A stretch of DNA of 42,474 nucleotides from Pseudomonadota bacterium (lineage in GTDB: Bacteria > Pseudomonadota > Alphaproteobacteria > Sphingomonadales > Sphingomonadaceae), in assembly GCA_018240865.1 (NCBI GenBank), contig JAFEEY010000030.1, positions 1 to 42,474 of the forward strand. The letters are read 5' to 3'. Shown piece by piece: positions 32,288 to 40,790 of the stretch. The stretch's first letter is position 1. Every line of letters begins with the position of its first letter. The notes beneath the pieces are model-generated. The model was not told the origin of the DNA. It saw only the letters and a list, made by a program, of their open reading frames with translations, and made no database searches. A program made the position numbers and the translations under genes.

Positions 32288-32611
32288 TCATTCGCGGCCG
32301 AGCACCTGGCCTTCGGGCGTGACGAACAGTTCGATCGTCTTTCCGTCGCTGTTCTTGCCCTTGATTTCATAGAGCGTGCTTCCGTCCGCCTTTCGGGTGA
32401 CTTGCTCCGCTTTGCTTATTGACGCGAGTTGCGCGCGTGCCGCGTTCATCGCGGCCTCGGGCACCTGAGCAAGCGGGATGTCTCGTTCGCTGTGCTTGCC
32501 GATTATCCGGTTTTCGTTCGCCTCGTGGTTTTGCGCGATCGCCACGCCCGCGATCGCCAGCGCGGCCGCGCCCACGCCTGCGACAACAGTGAGAGTTCGT
32601 TTGCTAGCCAT
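32288..32611 (-). CDS. PepSY-like exported small protein
   Basis: The 107-residue product (ATG at 32611) has an N-terminal hydrophobic segment (about residues 6-27, TLTVVAGVGAAALAIAG) serving as signal or anchor. One PepSY-like domain follows: IPLAQVPEAAMNAARAQLA, then TLYEIKGKNSDGKTIELFV and TPEGQVLGRE. PepSY domains in the periplasm often regulate or inhibit partner proteins or bind metals. It lies directly downstream of the DUF1259 gene and probably shares its transcript; an upstream frame overlaps that gene's end by 4 nt. Confidence 0.75.
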   Translation of the reverse strand: MASKRTLTVVAGVGAAALAIAGVAIAQNHEANENRIIGKHSERDIPLAQVPEAAMNAARAQLASISKAEQVTRKADGSTLYEIKGKNSDGKTIELFVTPEGQVLGRE

Positions 32612-32688
32612 GTTCCATTCCACTTCCTGCATAAGGGCCGTGGGGTCGGGCGGGCGGCGGTTACGGCCCAATGAGCCGTCGTCCGAGT

Positions 32689-33579
32689 TCAACTCCTCTG
32701 ATTGTTCATCCTGTCGAGCGCCGCGCGCAGCCCACGGGCGAGCTTGGCTGCGTCGTCGTTGGCCCAGAAGTGCATGAAGAACAGCCGCGGCTCGTCGTTT
32801 AGCATATGATTATGCAGCGCCGTGACCTCGATCCCGTTCGTCCGCAGCACGCGCAGGACCGGATCGACCTCGTTTGCGACAAGTACGAAATCGCCGGTGA
32901 TGGCGGCTCGGCCGTCCCCGGTTGGCTGAAAGTTGATCGCGGTCGCCGTGCCCATCGTCGGCGGAGTCTCCATATCGCCGTCCATCAGCCGCTCGGCGCG
33001 CGGAAAGCTGTATTGGAGGATGCCACCGGCCGTCTTGCCCTCACCGCCCATCAACCGGTTGAGCGCGGCCACATCGAGGTCGAGCCGCGATGCGGCTGCG
33101 CTGGCCGAAGGCGATTGCGGCGCGGCGAGCGGGGTCCGACTGGCTGATAGCGCTTGCCGGAGCGCGGCCGCGAGCTTCACCGGGTCGCCGTGGCCGGCAA
33201 TGTGCATGTACATGGTCGCAGGCGAAGAGCGGAGCAGGTGATTGTGGAGCGCGGTGATCGTAAAACCGCTTGCGAGCAGGCGGCTCAAAACGGGGTTCAC
33301 CTCGTCGTGGGTCAGCACGAGATCGCCCATCACCATCGCCTCGTCGCCCATCGGCTGAAACGCCGCCCAAGAGCCGAGCGCGAGGGAGGGCTTGATCGTC
33401 ACCCCATCCAGCGTGACGCTCAGGTCCGAACGCGGGAAGCTGTAGCGGTGAACGCCCCCCGGCTGTTCGGCCCCCGCTCGTCCTATCGCCCGGTCGACAG
33501 CCGACCAGTCCGGCGCTGCCCATGCCGGGCTTGCCAGCAGGAGGCTGGCGAATCCCAAGGCGATGGTCTTTTTCAGCAT
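32689..33579 (-). CDS. DUF1259 (LppY/LpqO-like) exported protein, two repeats
   Basis: The 296-residue protein has a cleavable signal peptide (cleavage near SPAWAA). Two copies of the DUF1259 domain follow, each with GGVHRYSFPR/GGILQYSFPR, a FQPxGDxxAxxxGDxVL segment, and TALHNHLL/TALHNHML, separated by an Ala/Ser-rich linker near residues 150-165. The histidines in TALHNH suggest a metal or ligand site. The family is often found near metal-resistance genes; function unknown. It heads a minus-strand group divergent from the chromate genes. Confidence 0.88.
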   Translation of the reverse strand: MLKKTIALGFASLLLASPAWAAPDWSAVDRAIGRAGAEQPGGVHRYSFPRSDLSVTLDGVTIKPSLALGSWAAFQPMGDEAMVMGDLVLTHDEVNPVLSRLLASGFTITALHNHLLRSSPATMYMHIAGHGDPVKLAAALRQALSASRTPLAAPQSPSASAAASRLDLDVAALNRLMGGEGKTAGGILQYSFPRAERLMDGDMETPPTMGTATAINFQPTGDGRAAITGDFVLVANEVDPVLRVLRTNGIEVTALHNHMLNDEPRLFFMHFWANDDAAKLARGLRAALDRMNNQRS

Positions 33580-33747
33580 AATTGATCCTTCATCAGCGCA
33601 CTCGACACGGAAAGCCTCACGTCATGCGAGCGCGCCGCCGGCGAGCCGCGACATTGCGCTCCGGTTTCTTTCTTCGGGATAAGCAGTCCTATGCTCATGA
33701 GGCTTGTGATGCAACCCTTACACTTGTAGGCTAGTGACGATACAACT

Positions 33748-34698
33748 ATGACAAACACACAAGCTTCCCCTTGGTTGCTCCTGATCCCGCAGCTTCCGGC
33801 TAAGCCTGCCTATTTGCGGGTGAAGGTCTGGCGGCGTTTGCAGGCGATCGGGGCCGCGCCGCTCAAGAACGCCGTCCATGCGCTCCCCAATCGCGAGGAC
33901 ACGCGCGCGCTGTTCGAAGAACTGCATCGCGAGATCACCGAAAATGGCGGCGAGGCGCTGATCCTCGAAGCGCGCCTTGTCGGCGGCATGGGCGATGCGG
34001 AGCTGCGCGGAGTGTTCGACGCTGCGCGTGACGCCGACTATGAGGAGTTGGCACGCGAGGCGCGCGCGCTGTGTGAGGGCGAGTATGTCGCGGCGGCGGA
34101 TGTGGGCCGCCTGCGCAAACGCCTGAACGAGGTCGCCGCGATCGACTTTTTCGGTGCGCATGGTCGGCAGGCGGCACAGGCCGCCATCACCGAGGCGGAC
34201 CGCCGCTCTCACCAACATCCCGATGTGAGCGGCCCCGGTGCGCCCGAGCTGACCCCGGCGGAGCTAAAGCGCCGCGTTTGGGTGACGCGCCGCCATGTCC
34301 ATGTCGATCGCATCGCGTCCGCCTGGCTCATTCGCCGCTTCATCGACCCCGAGGCGAGCTTCAAGTTCGTCGAGGGCAAAGGATATGTGCCGGAGCCTGA
34401 CGAACTGAGGTTCGACATGGCGGACGCTGAGTTCACCCACGAAGGCGACCGCTGCTCCTTCGAGACCTTGGTGTTCCTCACCGGTCTCGAGACCGACCCC
34501 GCGCTGCGGGCGCTCGGCGAAATTGTTCACGACCTTGATATTGCCGATGCTCGGTTCGAGCGCCCGGAAACTCCGGGAGTGAGCGCGCTTATCGCCGGCA
34601 TCTGTGCCGGCACCGACGACGACGAGGAGCGGATCGCGCGCGGATCGACCGCGCTCGACGGATTCTATGCTCACTTCACCCGGCGAAAAGAGGACTAA
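33748..34698 (+). CDS. chrB: ChrB-type chromate-resistance protein
   Basis: The 316-residue protein has the ChrB N-terminal domain (WLLLIPQLPAKPAYLRVKVW start, then LKNAVHALPNRED) and the C-terminal ChrB domain with WVTRRHVHVDRIASAWLIRR, DMADAEFTHEGDRCSFETL and EIVHDLDIADAR, including likely metal-binding His/Asp/Cys residues. ChrB proteins act as chromate-responsive repressors and/or aid resistance. The gene is 3 nt upstream of chrA. TACA-CT-TGTA at 33719-33728, just upstream, could be part of an operator, but it is short. Confidence 0.92.
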   Translation: MTNTQASPWLLLIPQLPAKPAYLRVKVWRRLQAIGAAPLKNAVHALPNREDTRALFEELHREITENGGEALILEARLVGGMGDAELRGVFDAARDADYEELAREARALCEGEYVAAADVGRLRKRLNEVAAIDFFGAHGRQAAQAAITEADRRSHQHPDVSGPGAPELTPAELKRRVWVTRRHVHVDRIASAWLIRRFIDPEASFKFVEGKGYVPEPDELRFDMADAEFTHEGDRCSFETLVFLTGLETDPALRALGEIVHDLDIADARFERPETPGVSALIAGICAGTDDDEERIARGSTALDGFYAHFTRRKED

Positions 34699-34700
34699 AG

Positions 34701-36098
34701 ATGGAGGCCAGCGCACGCGCTGAAATCGCAGTCGAGACGCTGCACGAGCACGGCATCAGCTTTGGCGAGGCGGTGCGCGTCTGGATCAGGGTCGCGCTGC
34801 TCAGCTTCGGCGGACCGGCGGGCCAGATAGCGGTGATGCATCGCATCCTGGTCGAGGAGAAGCGCTGGATCGGCGAGGAGCGGTTCCTCCACGCGCTCAA
34901 CTATTGCATGCTGCTGCCCGGCCCTGAAGCGCAACAGCTAGCTGTCTATATTGGCTGGTTGCTCCATAAGACCAAGGGCGGCCTGGTCGCGGGCGCGCTA
35001 TTCGTGCTGCCCGGCTTCCTCGCGATTTTAGGGCTCAGCTATGTCTATGTGCTGCTCGGCGAAGTGCCGCTGGTCGAGGGATTGTTCTTCGGATTGAAGG
35101 CCGCCGTGCTGGCGGTGGTGCTACAGGCGGTGGTCCGGGTGGGTTCGCGTGCCTTGAAGAACAACGTCATGCGCGGTTTTGCCGCGCTGGCGTTCGTCGC
35201 GATCTTCGTGCTCGACGTGCCCTTCCCGCTGATCGTGCTTGCCGCCGCGCTGATCGGCTTCTTCAGTGGCCGCGCTGGTTACGCCGCATTCAAGGGCGGC
35301 GGCGGACATGGTCCCGCCGGCGCTGAGATAATCCACGACCGCGACACCGCTCTTGGCGAGGGCCTTCCCGACCATGCCCGGCCGAACCTCTCTTGGTCGC
35401 TGCGCATCTCCGGCGTCCTGCTGCTGCTCTGGCTCGGGCCGGTCGCAGCGCTGCTGTTCGCGTTCGGCCCCGACGACGTGTTCAGCCGCATCGCCACCTT
35501 CTTCAGCCAGATGGCGGTGGTGACCTTCGGCGGCGCCTATGCGGTGCTCGCCTATGTCGCGCAGGAGGCAGTCGAGACCTATGGCTGGCTCCAGCCCGGC
35601 GAGATGCTCGACGGGCTCGGCATGGCCGAGACCACGCCCGGGCCGCTGATCATGGTGACGCAGTTCGTCGGCTTCCTCGCGGCCTTCCGCGAAGCGACCG
35701 GGCTGCCGCCGCTCGTCGCCGCGACCTTCGGCGCAATCCTCACCACCTGGGTTACCTTCCTGCCATGCTTCCTGTGGATCTTCGCCGGCGCGCCATTCAT
35801 CGAGCGGCTGCGCGGCAACCGCGCATTGTCGGCCGCGCTTTCGGCGATCACCGCCGCAGTGGTCGGCGTGATCCTCAATCTGGCGGTCTGGTTTGGTATC
35901 CACACTCTGTTCGAGCAAGTCCGCGAAGTGCCGTTCGCAGCCGGCACCATCGATCTCCCAGTCCTAACGTCCGTCAACTGGCCGGCGCTGGCGCTCGCGG
36001 TGGGTGCGATACTCGCCATGTTCCGGTTCAAGGCCGGCATGCTGCCGGTGCTCGGCGTCTGCTCGGTCCTCGGGGCCGCATATGTAATGATCATCTGA
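34701..36098 (+). CDS. chrA: Chromate efflux transporter ChrA
   Basis: The 465-residue inner-membrane protein is a long-chain CHR transporter with two homologous halves. The first has LLSFGGPAGQIAVMH and MLLPGPEAQQLAVYIGW; the second has VVTFGGAYAVLAYVAQEA and ETTPGPLIMVTQFVGF. These FGG and PGP signatures are diagnostic. It expels chromate from the cytosol. GAGGA precedes the ATG. The cluster chrB-chrA-dismutase is the classic chromate operon order. Confidence 0.96.
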   Translation: MEASARAEIAVETLHEHGISFGEAVRVWIRVALLSFGGPAGQIAVMHRILVEEKRWIGEERFLHALNYCMLLPGPEAQQLAVYIGWLLHKTKGGLVAGALFVLPGFLAILGLSYVYVLLGEVPLVEGLFFGLKAAVLAVVLQAVVRVGSRALKNNVMRGFAALAFVAIFVLDVPFPLIVLAAALIGFFSGRAGYAAFKGGGGHGPAGAEIIHDRDTALGEGLPDHARPNLSWSLRISGVLLLLWLGPVAALLFAFGPDDVFSRIATFFSQMAVVTFGGAYAVLAYVAQEAVETYGWLQPGEMLDGLGMAETTPGPLIMVTQFVGFLAAFREATGLPPLVAATFGAILTTWVTFLPCFLWIFAGAPFIERLRGNRALSAALSAITAAVVGVILNLAVWFGIHTLFEQVREVPFAAGTIDLPVLTSVNWPALALAVGAILAMFRFKAGMLPVLGVCSVLGAAYVMII

Positions 36099-36109
36099 AG
36101 GAGTGACGC

Positions 36110-36496
36110 GTGACGATCGACCATCTTTCCCGACGCAGTGCAATCGCAACTCTTGGCATCGGAGCCGCCGCCATGACTATCAACGAAGCCTCTGCGCAGA
36201 CGCCGGCCGCAGCGCCGGCGGCTGTCCCCGCCTTTGCCGGAAATCATCAGGTCAAGCCGCTCAGGTTCAATCCCGCCAGGCTTCACGGCCTCTCCGAAAG
36301 GCTGATCACATCGCACCACGAGAACAATTATGCGGGCTCGGTCAAGGCCCTGAATATGATCGAGACACGACTTGCCGCCGCGCTCGCTGACACGGACCTG
36401 CCGCCGGTGGTCTATGGCGGATTGAAGCGCGAGGAGCTGCACCGCACCGGCTCGGTCGTGCTCCATGAGGTCTATTTCGACGGGCTCGGCGGCAAC
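36110..36496 (+). pseudogene. Fe/Mn superoxide dismutase (chrC-like), cut by Tn3-family insertion
   Basis: The gene starts with GTG at 36110 (AAGGAG upstream) and encodes a twin-arginine-type leader ([16 protein letters not shown]). A dismutase N-terminal half follows: [19 protein letters not shown] with the first metal histidine region, and [12 protein letters not shown]. Family similarity stops at about 36496, exactly where a transposon inverted repeat starts, and the frame then runs into unrelated sequence to 36982. The C-terminal half with the remaining metal ligands is missing, so this copy should be inactive. Confidence 0.85.
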
Positions 36497-36534
36497 GGGG
36501 GCATCGCAGAATCTGGTCGTAAACGTACGCTAAG
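36497..36534 (+). repeat. Tn3-family 38-bp terminal inverted repeat (left end)
   Basis: The 38 bp begin GGGGGCATCGCAGAAT and end AAACGTACGCTAAG, matching the Tn3-family end pattern (GGGG start, CAGAA at about 11-15, ACGCTAAG finish). The reverse complement is not present further right, so the other end is lost. The five bases before it, GCAAC (36492-36496), should be one copy of the target duplication. Confidence 0.85.
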
Positions 36535-36603
36535 GCCTGTGCTTGTCGAGCGGAGCGGCAATGGCTCTGGCTTTAACGTATCAGGTGCCCGGATCGCTGG
36601 GGA

Positions 36604-36945
36604 TCAGAGGTCGTTCTTTTTCAGTGACTTCTCAATCATCCAGAGATGGAACCAGTGCGCGGCCAGGAAAACCAAGGCTATGAAAATCACCACTGGAATT
36701 TCCATTCCTTCTTGGCCCGGTCTGGGCGTCAGAAAAAGTGTCACCGCGACGATGGCGGACAAACTACAGGATGCCAAAGCTGGCGTCATCGCAAGCGCAA
36801 AACCGCGAGGCGCGGTCCAATTTACCGATCCGTCCAATGCCCATTGCATGGGCAACCGGACCTCTTTGCGGAAGCGAGCATTGGCACGGAAGGACATGCG
36901 GATCAGCAGGCCTATTGCGATGAGGGCGATGATTGACTGGATCAT
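36604..36945 (-). CDS. Small membrane protein in Tn3 passenger operon
   Basis: The 113-residue protein has three likely membrane segments (about residues 3-18, 50-72 and 83-103). A central [21 protein letters not shown] resembles the DUF1648/SdpI-type loop (P-x-x-W ... G ... PR). That family includes signalling and immunity membrane proteins, but the match is loose. GGGAAG precedes the ATG. It starts 26 nt after the stop of the HTH-DUF4019 gene, so both are probably on one transcript. Confidence 0.6.
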   Translation of the reverse strand: MIQSIIALIAIGLLIRMSFRANARFRKEVRLPMQWALDGSVNWTAPRGFALAMTPALASCSLSAIVAVTLFLTPRPGQEGMEIPVVIFIALVFLAAHWFHLWMIEKSLKKNDL

Positions 36946-36971
36946 CTCAGCGCTTCCCGTCGATCAGAATG

Positions 36972-37754
36972 TTAGCGGATGAAATAACCATCTACCTTCC
37001 ATCCGGCCTGTTCTTTCGCCAGTACCACCGTCTCAATCGCCCCTCGCTTGGCGGTAAAGTTCGTTTGAAACTCGAGAACCTCATATTCTCCCGCTGGCAC
37101 GCCGGGCAGCGAGGTGGCTTTCGTCGCCTTGGCAAGAGAACGGGATATTACCGCGCCAAGTGGCTTACGGACTGGGACGATCGCAGAGGCCCAGCCATCT
37201 GCTGAAATCTGGGAACGGAATATCGTCCCCCCCTCGCGCCAACTCTCCGACCAGTTCTGCTGGTCGACAAGCATCAGCCATTTTTGGGCTTGGCTTGCAC
37301 TAGCCGCACTGGACGGCGCGGGCGAAGGGGCGCTGACTTGGCTCGTGAGCGCTGAAGAAGCGCGGGGTTCCTCTACGCCATTCACTGAGAGGAAGGCGAC
37401 GGCGACGATGGCAAATAACACGAGTAATCCTCCTGCGAGCCACCAGCGACGGTGGTTGATGCCCGTGAGTGGGCCGGTGCGCACCGTCTGTTGAGTTCCA
37501 ATCTCCTGCTCGGCCATCCCGAAATTTGTGGGTGCAAGAGATTTGGGGTGTTCGCCCTCAGCTTGGGCGAGAAGCCGGGCTGCCTCTCGGCTGCTGGAAA
37601 CGCCGAGTTTGCGTCGTGCCTCGCGAAGGCGGTCGTTGACCGTGTGAACCGAAAGACCGAGGTCTCTTGCGATCGACTTGGCATCATGTCCCGCCAGCAG
37701 CAACCGCAACGTGTCCTGTTCCCGTTCACTCAGAGATTTTAACGGTTCGCTCAT
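36972..37754 (-). CDS. Membrane-anchored LuxR-type HTH protein with DUF4019 domain
   Basis: From the ATG at 37754 the 260-residue product has a LuxR-type helix-turn-helix ([40 protein letters not shown]) at about residues 7-60. A single membrane helix lies near 103-122 ([18 protein letters not shown]), then a Ser/Ala/Pro linker, and a C-terminal DUF4019 domain from about 155 ([15 protein letters not shown] ... [16 protein letters not shown]). The layout is a one-protein transmembrane regulator: periplasmic DUF4019 sensor, cytosolic DNA-binding head. The start overlaps the end of tnpR by 29 nt. Confidence 0.8.
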   Translation of the reverse strand: MSEPLKSLSEREQDTLRLLLAGHDAKSIARDLGLSVHTVNDRLREARRKLGVSSSREAARLLAQAEGEHPKSLAPTNFGMAEQEIGTQQTVRTGPLTGINHRRWWLAGGLLVLFAIVAVAFLSVNGVEEPRASSALTSQVSAPSPAPSSAASASQAQKWLMLVDQQNWSESWREGGTIFRSQISADGWASAIVPVRKPLGAVISRSLAKATKATSLPGVPAGEYEVLEFQTNFTAKRGAIETVVLAKEQAGWKVDGYFIR

Positions 37755-38382
37755 CAGGTTTTCCAGTTTTCCTCTGACCGAGCAGGCGCTCGCCTTCGGC
37801 GCGCAATGCGCCCTTGGGATCGACAAACCGGTACAGTGTTTGCCGAGTAATCCCGATTTCCACACAAAGGTCTGCCACGACGGTTTCCGGCTTTCCCATC
37901 GCCGCCTGCGCGAGGCGAAGCTTGGCTGGCGTCATCTTGAATGGCCGTCCTCCTTTCCTCCCGCGCGCGCGGGCCGCCGCGAGACCAGCTTTTGTACGCT
38001 CAACGATCAGTTCGCGCTCGAATTCTGCCAGTGCGGCGAAAATCCCGAAAATGAGGCGGCCATTGGCAGTCGTTGTGTCGATCGAGGCACCTTCTCCTGT
38101 GAGAACCCTGAGACCGATTTCGCGCGTGGTCAGTTCGCCGACGGTGTTGACCAAGTGTCGCAGGTCGCGGCCTAGACGATCCAGCTTCCAGATGACCAGA
38201 GTGTCGCCGGCGCGCAGTGCCTTCAGGCAGGCGTCGAGCCCTGGGCGATCATCACGGCGTCCCGATGCACTGTCTTCGTAGATCTGGTCGGCGGTGATAC
38301 CGGCGGCAACCAGCGCATCGCGTTGCAGGTCATGGGCCTGCGAGCCATCGGCCTTCGAGACGCGGGCATATCCGATCAGCAT
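37726..38382 (-). CDS. tnpR: Tn3-family serine resolvase
   Basis: The 218-residue protein starts MLIGYARVSKADGSQ with the nucleophilic serine in YARVS, followed by YEDSASGRRDDRPGL, IWKLDRLGRDLRHLV, AEFERELIVERT and a C-terminal helix-turn-helix (ADLCVEIGITRQTLYRFV). It resolves cointegrates at the adjacent res site and usually represses tnpR and tnpA. It is somewhat longer than the common 185-200 residues owing to its C-terminal tail. Confidence 0.95.
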   Translation of the reverse strand: MLIGYARVSKADGSQAHDLQRDALVAAGITADQIYEDSASGRRDDRPGLDACLKALRAGDTLVIWKLDRLGRDLRHLVNTVGELTTREIGLRVLTGEGASIDTTTANGRLIFGIFAALAEFERELIVERTKAGLAAARARGRKGGRPFKMTPAKLRLAQAAMGKPETVVADLCVEIGITRQTLYRFVDPKGALRAEGERLLGQRKTGKPDERTVKISE

Positions 38383-38525
38383 GTCACATATACGTCCGTT
38401 TATGGAGCACTACCGTCACGTTCCCGCAACCGGGGCTGACTATGTCACATAATCGGTCATTTTATCTATGATCGATAAAGGATGGTCAATATGAATAAAT
38501 GACACTCAAAATTTAGGATTTGCGC
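38383..38525. promoter_or_regulatory. Probable res site and tnpR/tnpA divergent promoters
   Basis: The AT-rich gap between tnpR and tnpA contains ATGTCACATA twice in direct order (38381-38390 and 38442-38451, 61 bp apart) and a further inverted TGACA near 38499. This agrees with the dyad subsites expected of a Tn3 res region. Resolvase bound here would also block both promoters. Confidence 0.6.
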
Positions 38526-40353
38526 ATGGCGGGTAAAACCATCCTCACTCCCGCGCAGCGGACCGCTCTGTTTGATCCCCCGAGCGACCTCTCCACTATT
38601 GAGCGACTCTATACGTTGGGGACCGAAGAGCTTGCAGAAATCTTCCGCCGCCGCCGACCGGCCAATCGGATCGGCTTTGCAGTCCAGCTCTGTTATCTAC
38701 GCGAGCCTGGCCGCGCACTGCGCGCCGATGAAACCCCGCCAATGTCGATGCTGGGACTGCTCGCCGAGCAGCTTGCCTGCACTCTCAGCGACTTCGACCT
38801 CTATGCTGATCGATCCCCGACACTTCGCGAACATCGCGCTCAAGCCGAGGCGTGGCTGGGCATGCGTCCGTTCCTGGCCCCTGACAGGCGAACGCTGTTC
38901 GAAATCGCCGTCGATGCAGCGGCATCGACCGACAGGGGCGAGGCGATTGTCATGGCAATGGTGCGAGCCATGCGCGACAACAATGTCACCTTGCCGGCAA
39001 GCGATACGTTCGAGCGCATTGCACTGGTCGCTCGTGCCCGTATGCGAAAATCTGCCTATGCCGGAATAGCGCGGGACCTTTCTGCTGAACAGAAAGACAA
39101 TCTCGCACAATTGCTGGTCGCGGGACGGGGCCCAGGCAGAACGACGTTGACGTGGCTGCGTGAATATCCGGAATCGCCAAGCGCCAGCAATCTCGCTTCG
39201 GTGATCGACAGACTGGAGATTACCCGTAGCTTGGCCATCGAGCCAAACCGGGCTCGCACCATTCACGCCAACCGCTACGCCGTCATGGCGCGCGAAGCGG
39301 CGATCATGAGCGCGCAGCATTTGTCGAGGCTGGATGAAGTGCGACGCATTGCCACCCTGTGCGCGTTCGCCCTCGAAATGGAAGTGGCCCTGACCGATGC
39401 CGCCGTCTTCATGATGGAGAAGATGATCGGGTCGATGTTCCGCCGTGCTGCACGGACCCGCTCTGACCGACTGGTCGAGGAAGCCGGTCGCTTGAAGGGC
39501 ATCGGCAAAATCTATGCAGCGCTCGGGCGTCTGCTGATCGAAGGGCGCTGGAAACCCGAAGATCCCAGGGACGCGATTGATCGGGAATTTGGTTGGCCGA
39601 TCATCGAGCGCAGCGTTCGCGAAACCGAACTGCTCACCAGTGGGAGCGAAGACGGTCTTGAGGATGTGCTTGAACGATATCCAATGGTGCGGCGATTTGC
39701 CCCGCCCTTCCTGGCGGCATTCACCTTCAGGGCGGCAAAGTCCAACGATCCCGTTCTGGCGGCAGTGGCCATTCTCAATGAGATGTATCGGTCCAACCGG
39801 CGGACACTGCCGACCGCTGTCCCGCTTGGATTTCTGCGGGTCCGCTGGCGCAAACTCGTTCTTCAAGATGGCACGGTGGATCGACGGGCCTATGAAATCG
39901 CCGTCGTCGTTCATTTGCGAGAGCGACTGGCATCGGGCGCCATCTGGGTTGAAGGCAGCAGAGCGTATCGAACCCTGAGCGACTATTTGCTCCCCAAGCC
40001 CGCGTTCGAGGCGATGCTTGTTGATCAGAATGTCCCCGTCGCGGTCGATACCTCGTTTTCCGTCTGGCTCGACGATCGGCGCCAAAGGCTCAATGCGCGC
40101 ATGGCCGAGGTCAACCGCAAAGCGTTGAAGGGCCGACTGCCCGATGTAATCCTCGGTGATGGCGGTCTCAAGATATCGCCGCTCCGCAACGCAGTCCCCG
40201 AGGAAGCCGAAGACCTCAAGGCCCAACTTTACGGCCTGTTGCCGCGCGTCAAAATCACCGATCTGCTCGCCGAAGTGGCGGTCTGGACCGGCTTTGGTGA
40301 TCGCTTCACTCACGTCCGCAGCGGCGATCCGCCCCGCGATAGCCCGGCATTGA
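38526..40353 (+). pseudogene. tnpA: Tn3-family transposase tnpA, 3'-truncated
   Basis: The frame from the ATG at 38526 encodes about 609 residues of Tn3-type transposase, from LTPAQRTALFDPPSDLSTIE and RRPANRIGFAVQLCYLREPG to ITDLLAEVAVWTGFGDRFTH. Full-length relatives have about 950-1000 residues, and the DDE catalytic domain lies in the missing part. The frame stops 5 nt after the breakpoint, within a TGTGA that looks like the end of another element. The gene is therefore inactive. A 647-codon open frame on the other strand is its shadow. Confidence 0.9.
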
Positions 40354-40364
40354 TGTGAACGCGC

Positions 40365-40500
40365 AAAAGATGATGTCCCTCCGGGGCTCGTCGGCGCTCG
40401 AAATAGGCAACAGAAGATGACCCCGTACCCACAGAAGGCGTCCCCAGTTCGCAATCGGCGACAGTTGACGTCCCTGGTTTCTGAAGTGGCGTCCAGGTGG
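40365..40500. repeat. Array of about five imperfect 19-bp repeats (candidate TnsB-binding sites)
   Basis: Units at about 40365-40384, 40411-40429, 40432-40450, 40462-40481 and 40482-40500 share a CAGAAGRTGACGTCCC-like core (for example CAGAAGGCGTCCCCAG and CAGTTGACGTCCCTGG). All are in the same orientation. Repeated transposase-binding sites just inside the end are a hallmark of Tn7-like elements. Confidence 0.6.
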
Positions 40501-40655
40501 ACCGACGAGCCGCTCCCGCCTCGACCCTTGAGCGCCGTCCGCGGCTCAATCTCAGTTCCACCTCGAGGCCCGCTAGTATCCTTCGAGTCGTCGATCGAGC
40601 GCGACTTCCTGATGTTCTGTAGGACGAGCCATCGCGTCACCGCCGTTTATGGTCG
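40501..40655 (+). pseudogene. TnsA-like endonuclease N-terminal fragment
   Basis: This part of the frame reads PLVSFESSIERDFLMFCRTS then HRVTAVYG, which fits the N-terminus of TnsA-type endonucleases (ESxLExDFLxxLxxDxxVxxYxxQP). Similarity ends abruptly after VYG; the following residues (RARPTLPRPRSADW) are unlike TnsA, and the tnsB-like gene starts within 140 nt. An internal deletion has probably removed most of tnsA. Confidence 0.5.
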
Positions 40656-40790
40656 CGCGAGGCCAACTCTCCCTCGACCGCGGTCAGCCGATTGGACCTC
40701 AGACGTGGGTTACCGTTGTTGGATCGCAGAAGCGACTATGAGGCGAAGCGCGCACTACCCGGGCCAGGGGCGCCGCTCGACATTTCGACG

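Larger units (their letters stand above)
36497..40353 (+). mobile_element. Tn3-family transposon, right end missing
   Basis: The element runs from its left inverted repeat through a passenger operon (small membrane protein and HTH-DUF4019 gene), tnpR, a res region and a tnpA gene truncated at about 40353. It is inserted in the dismutase gene of the chromate operon. Without its right repeat and the transposase catalytic domain it cannot move by itself. The divergent tnpR/tnpA layout with res between them is the Tn3 rather than Tn21 arrangement. Confidence 0.85.

Noticed and set aside
35121..35918. 265-codon minus-strand frame over chrA
   Set aside because: It encodes a low-complexity Glu/Asp/Arg/His-rich product typical of the reverse complement of membrane-protein coding sequence.
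36110..36982. Single 290-residue protein reading from the dismutase start
   Set aside because: Only the first about 129 residues are dismutase; the rest is the transposon end and antisense of the small membrane protein gene.
38697..40640. 647-codon open frame on the minus strand
   Set aside because: It is wholly antisense to the clearly recognisable Tn3 transposase gene; GC-rich coding sequence often leaves such long shadow frames.
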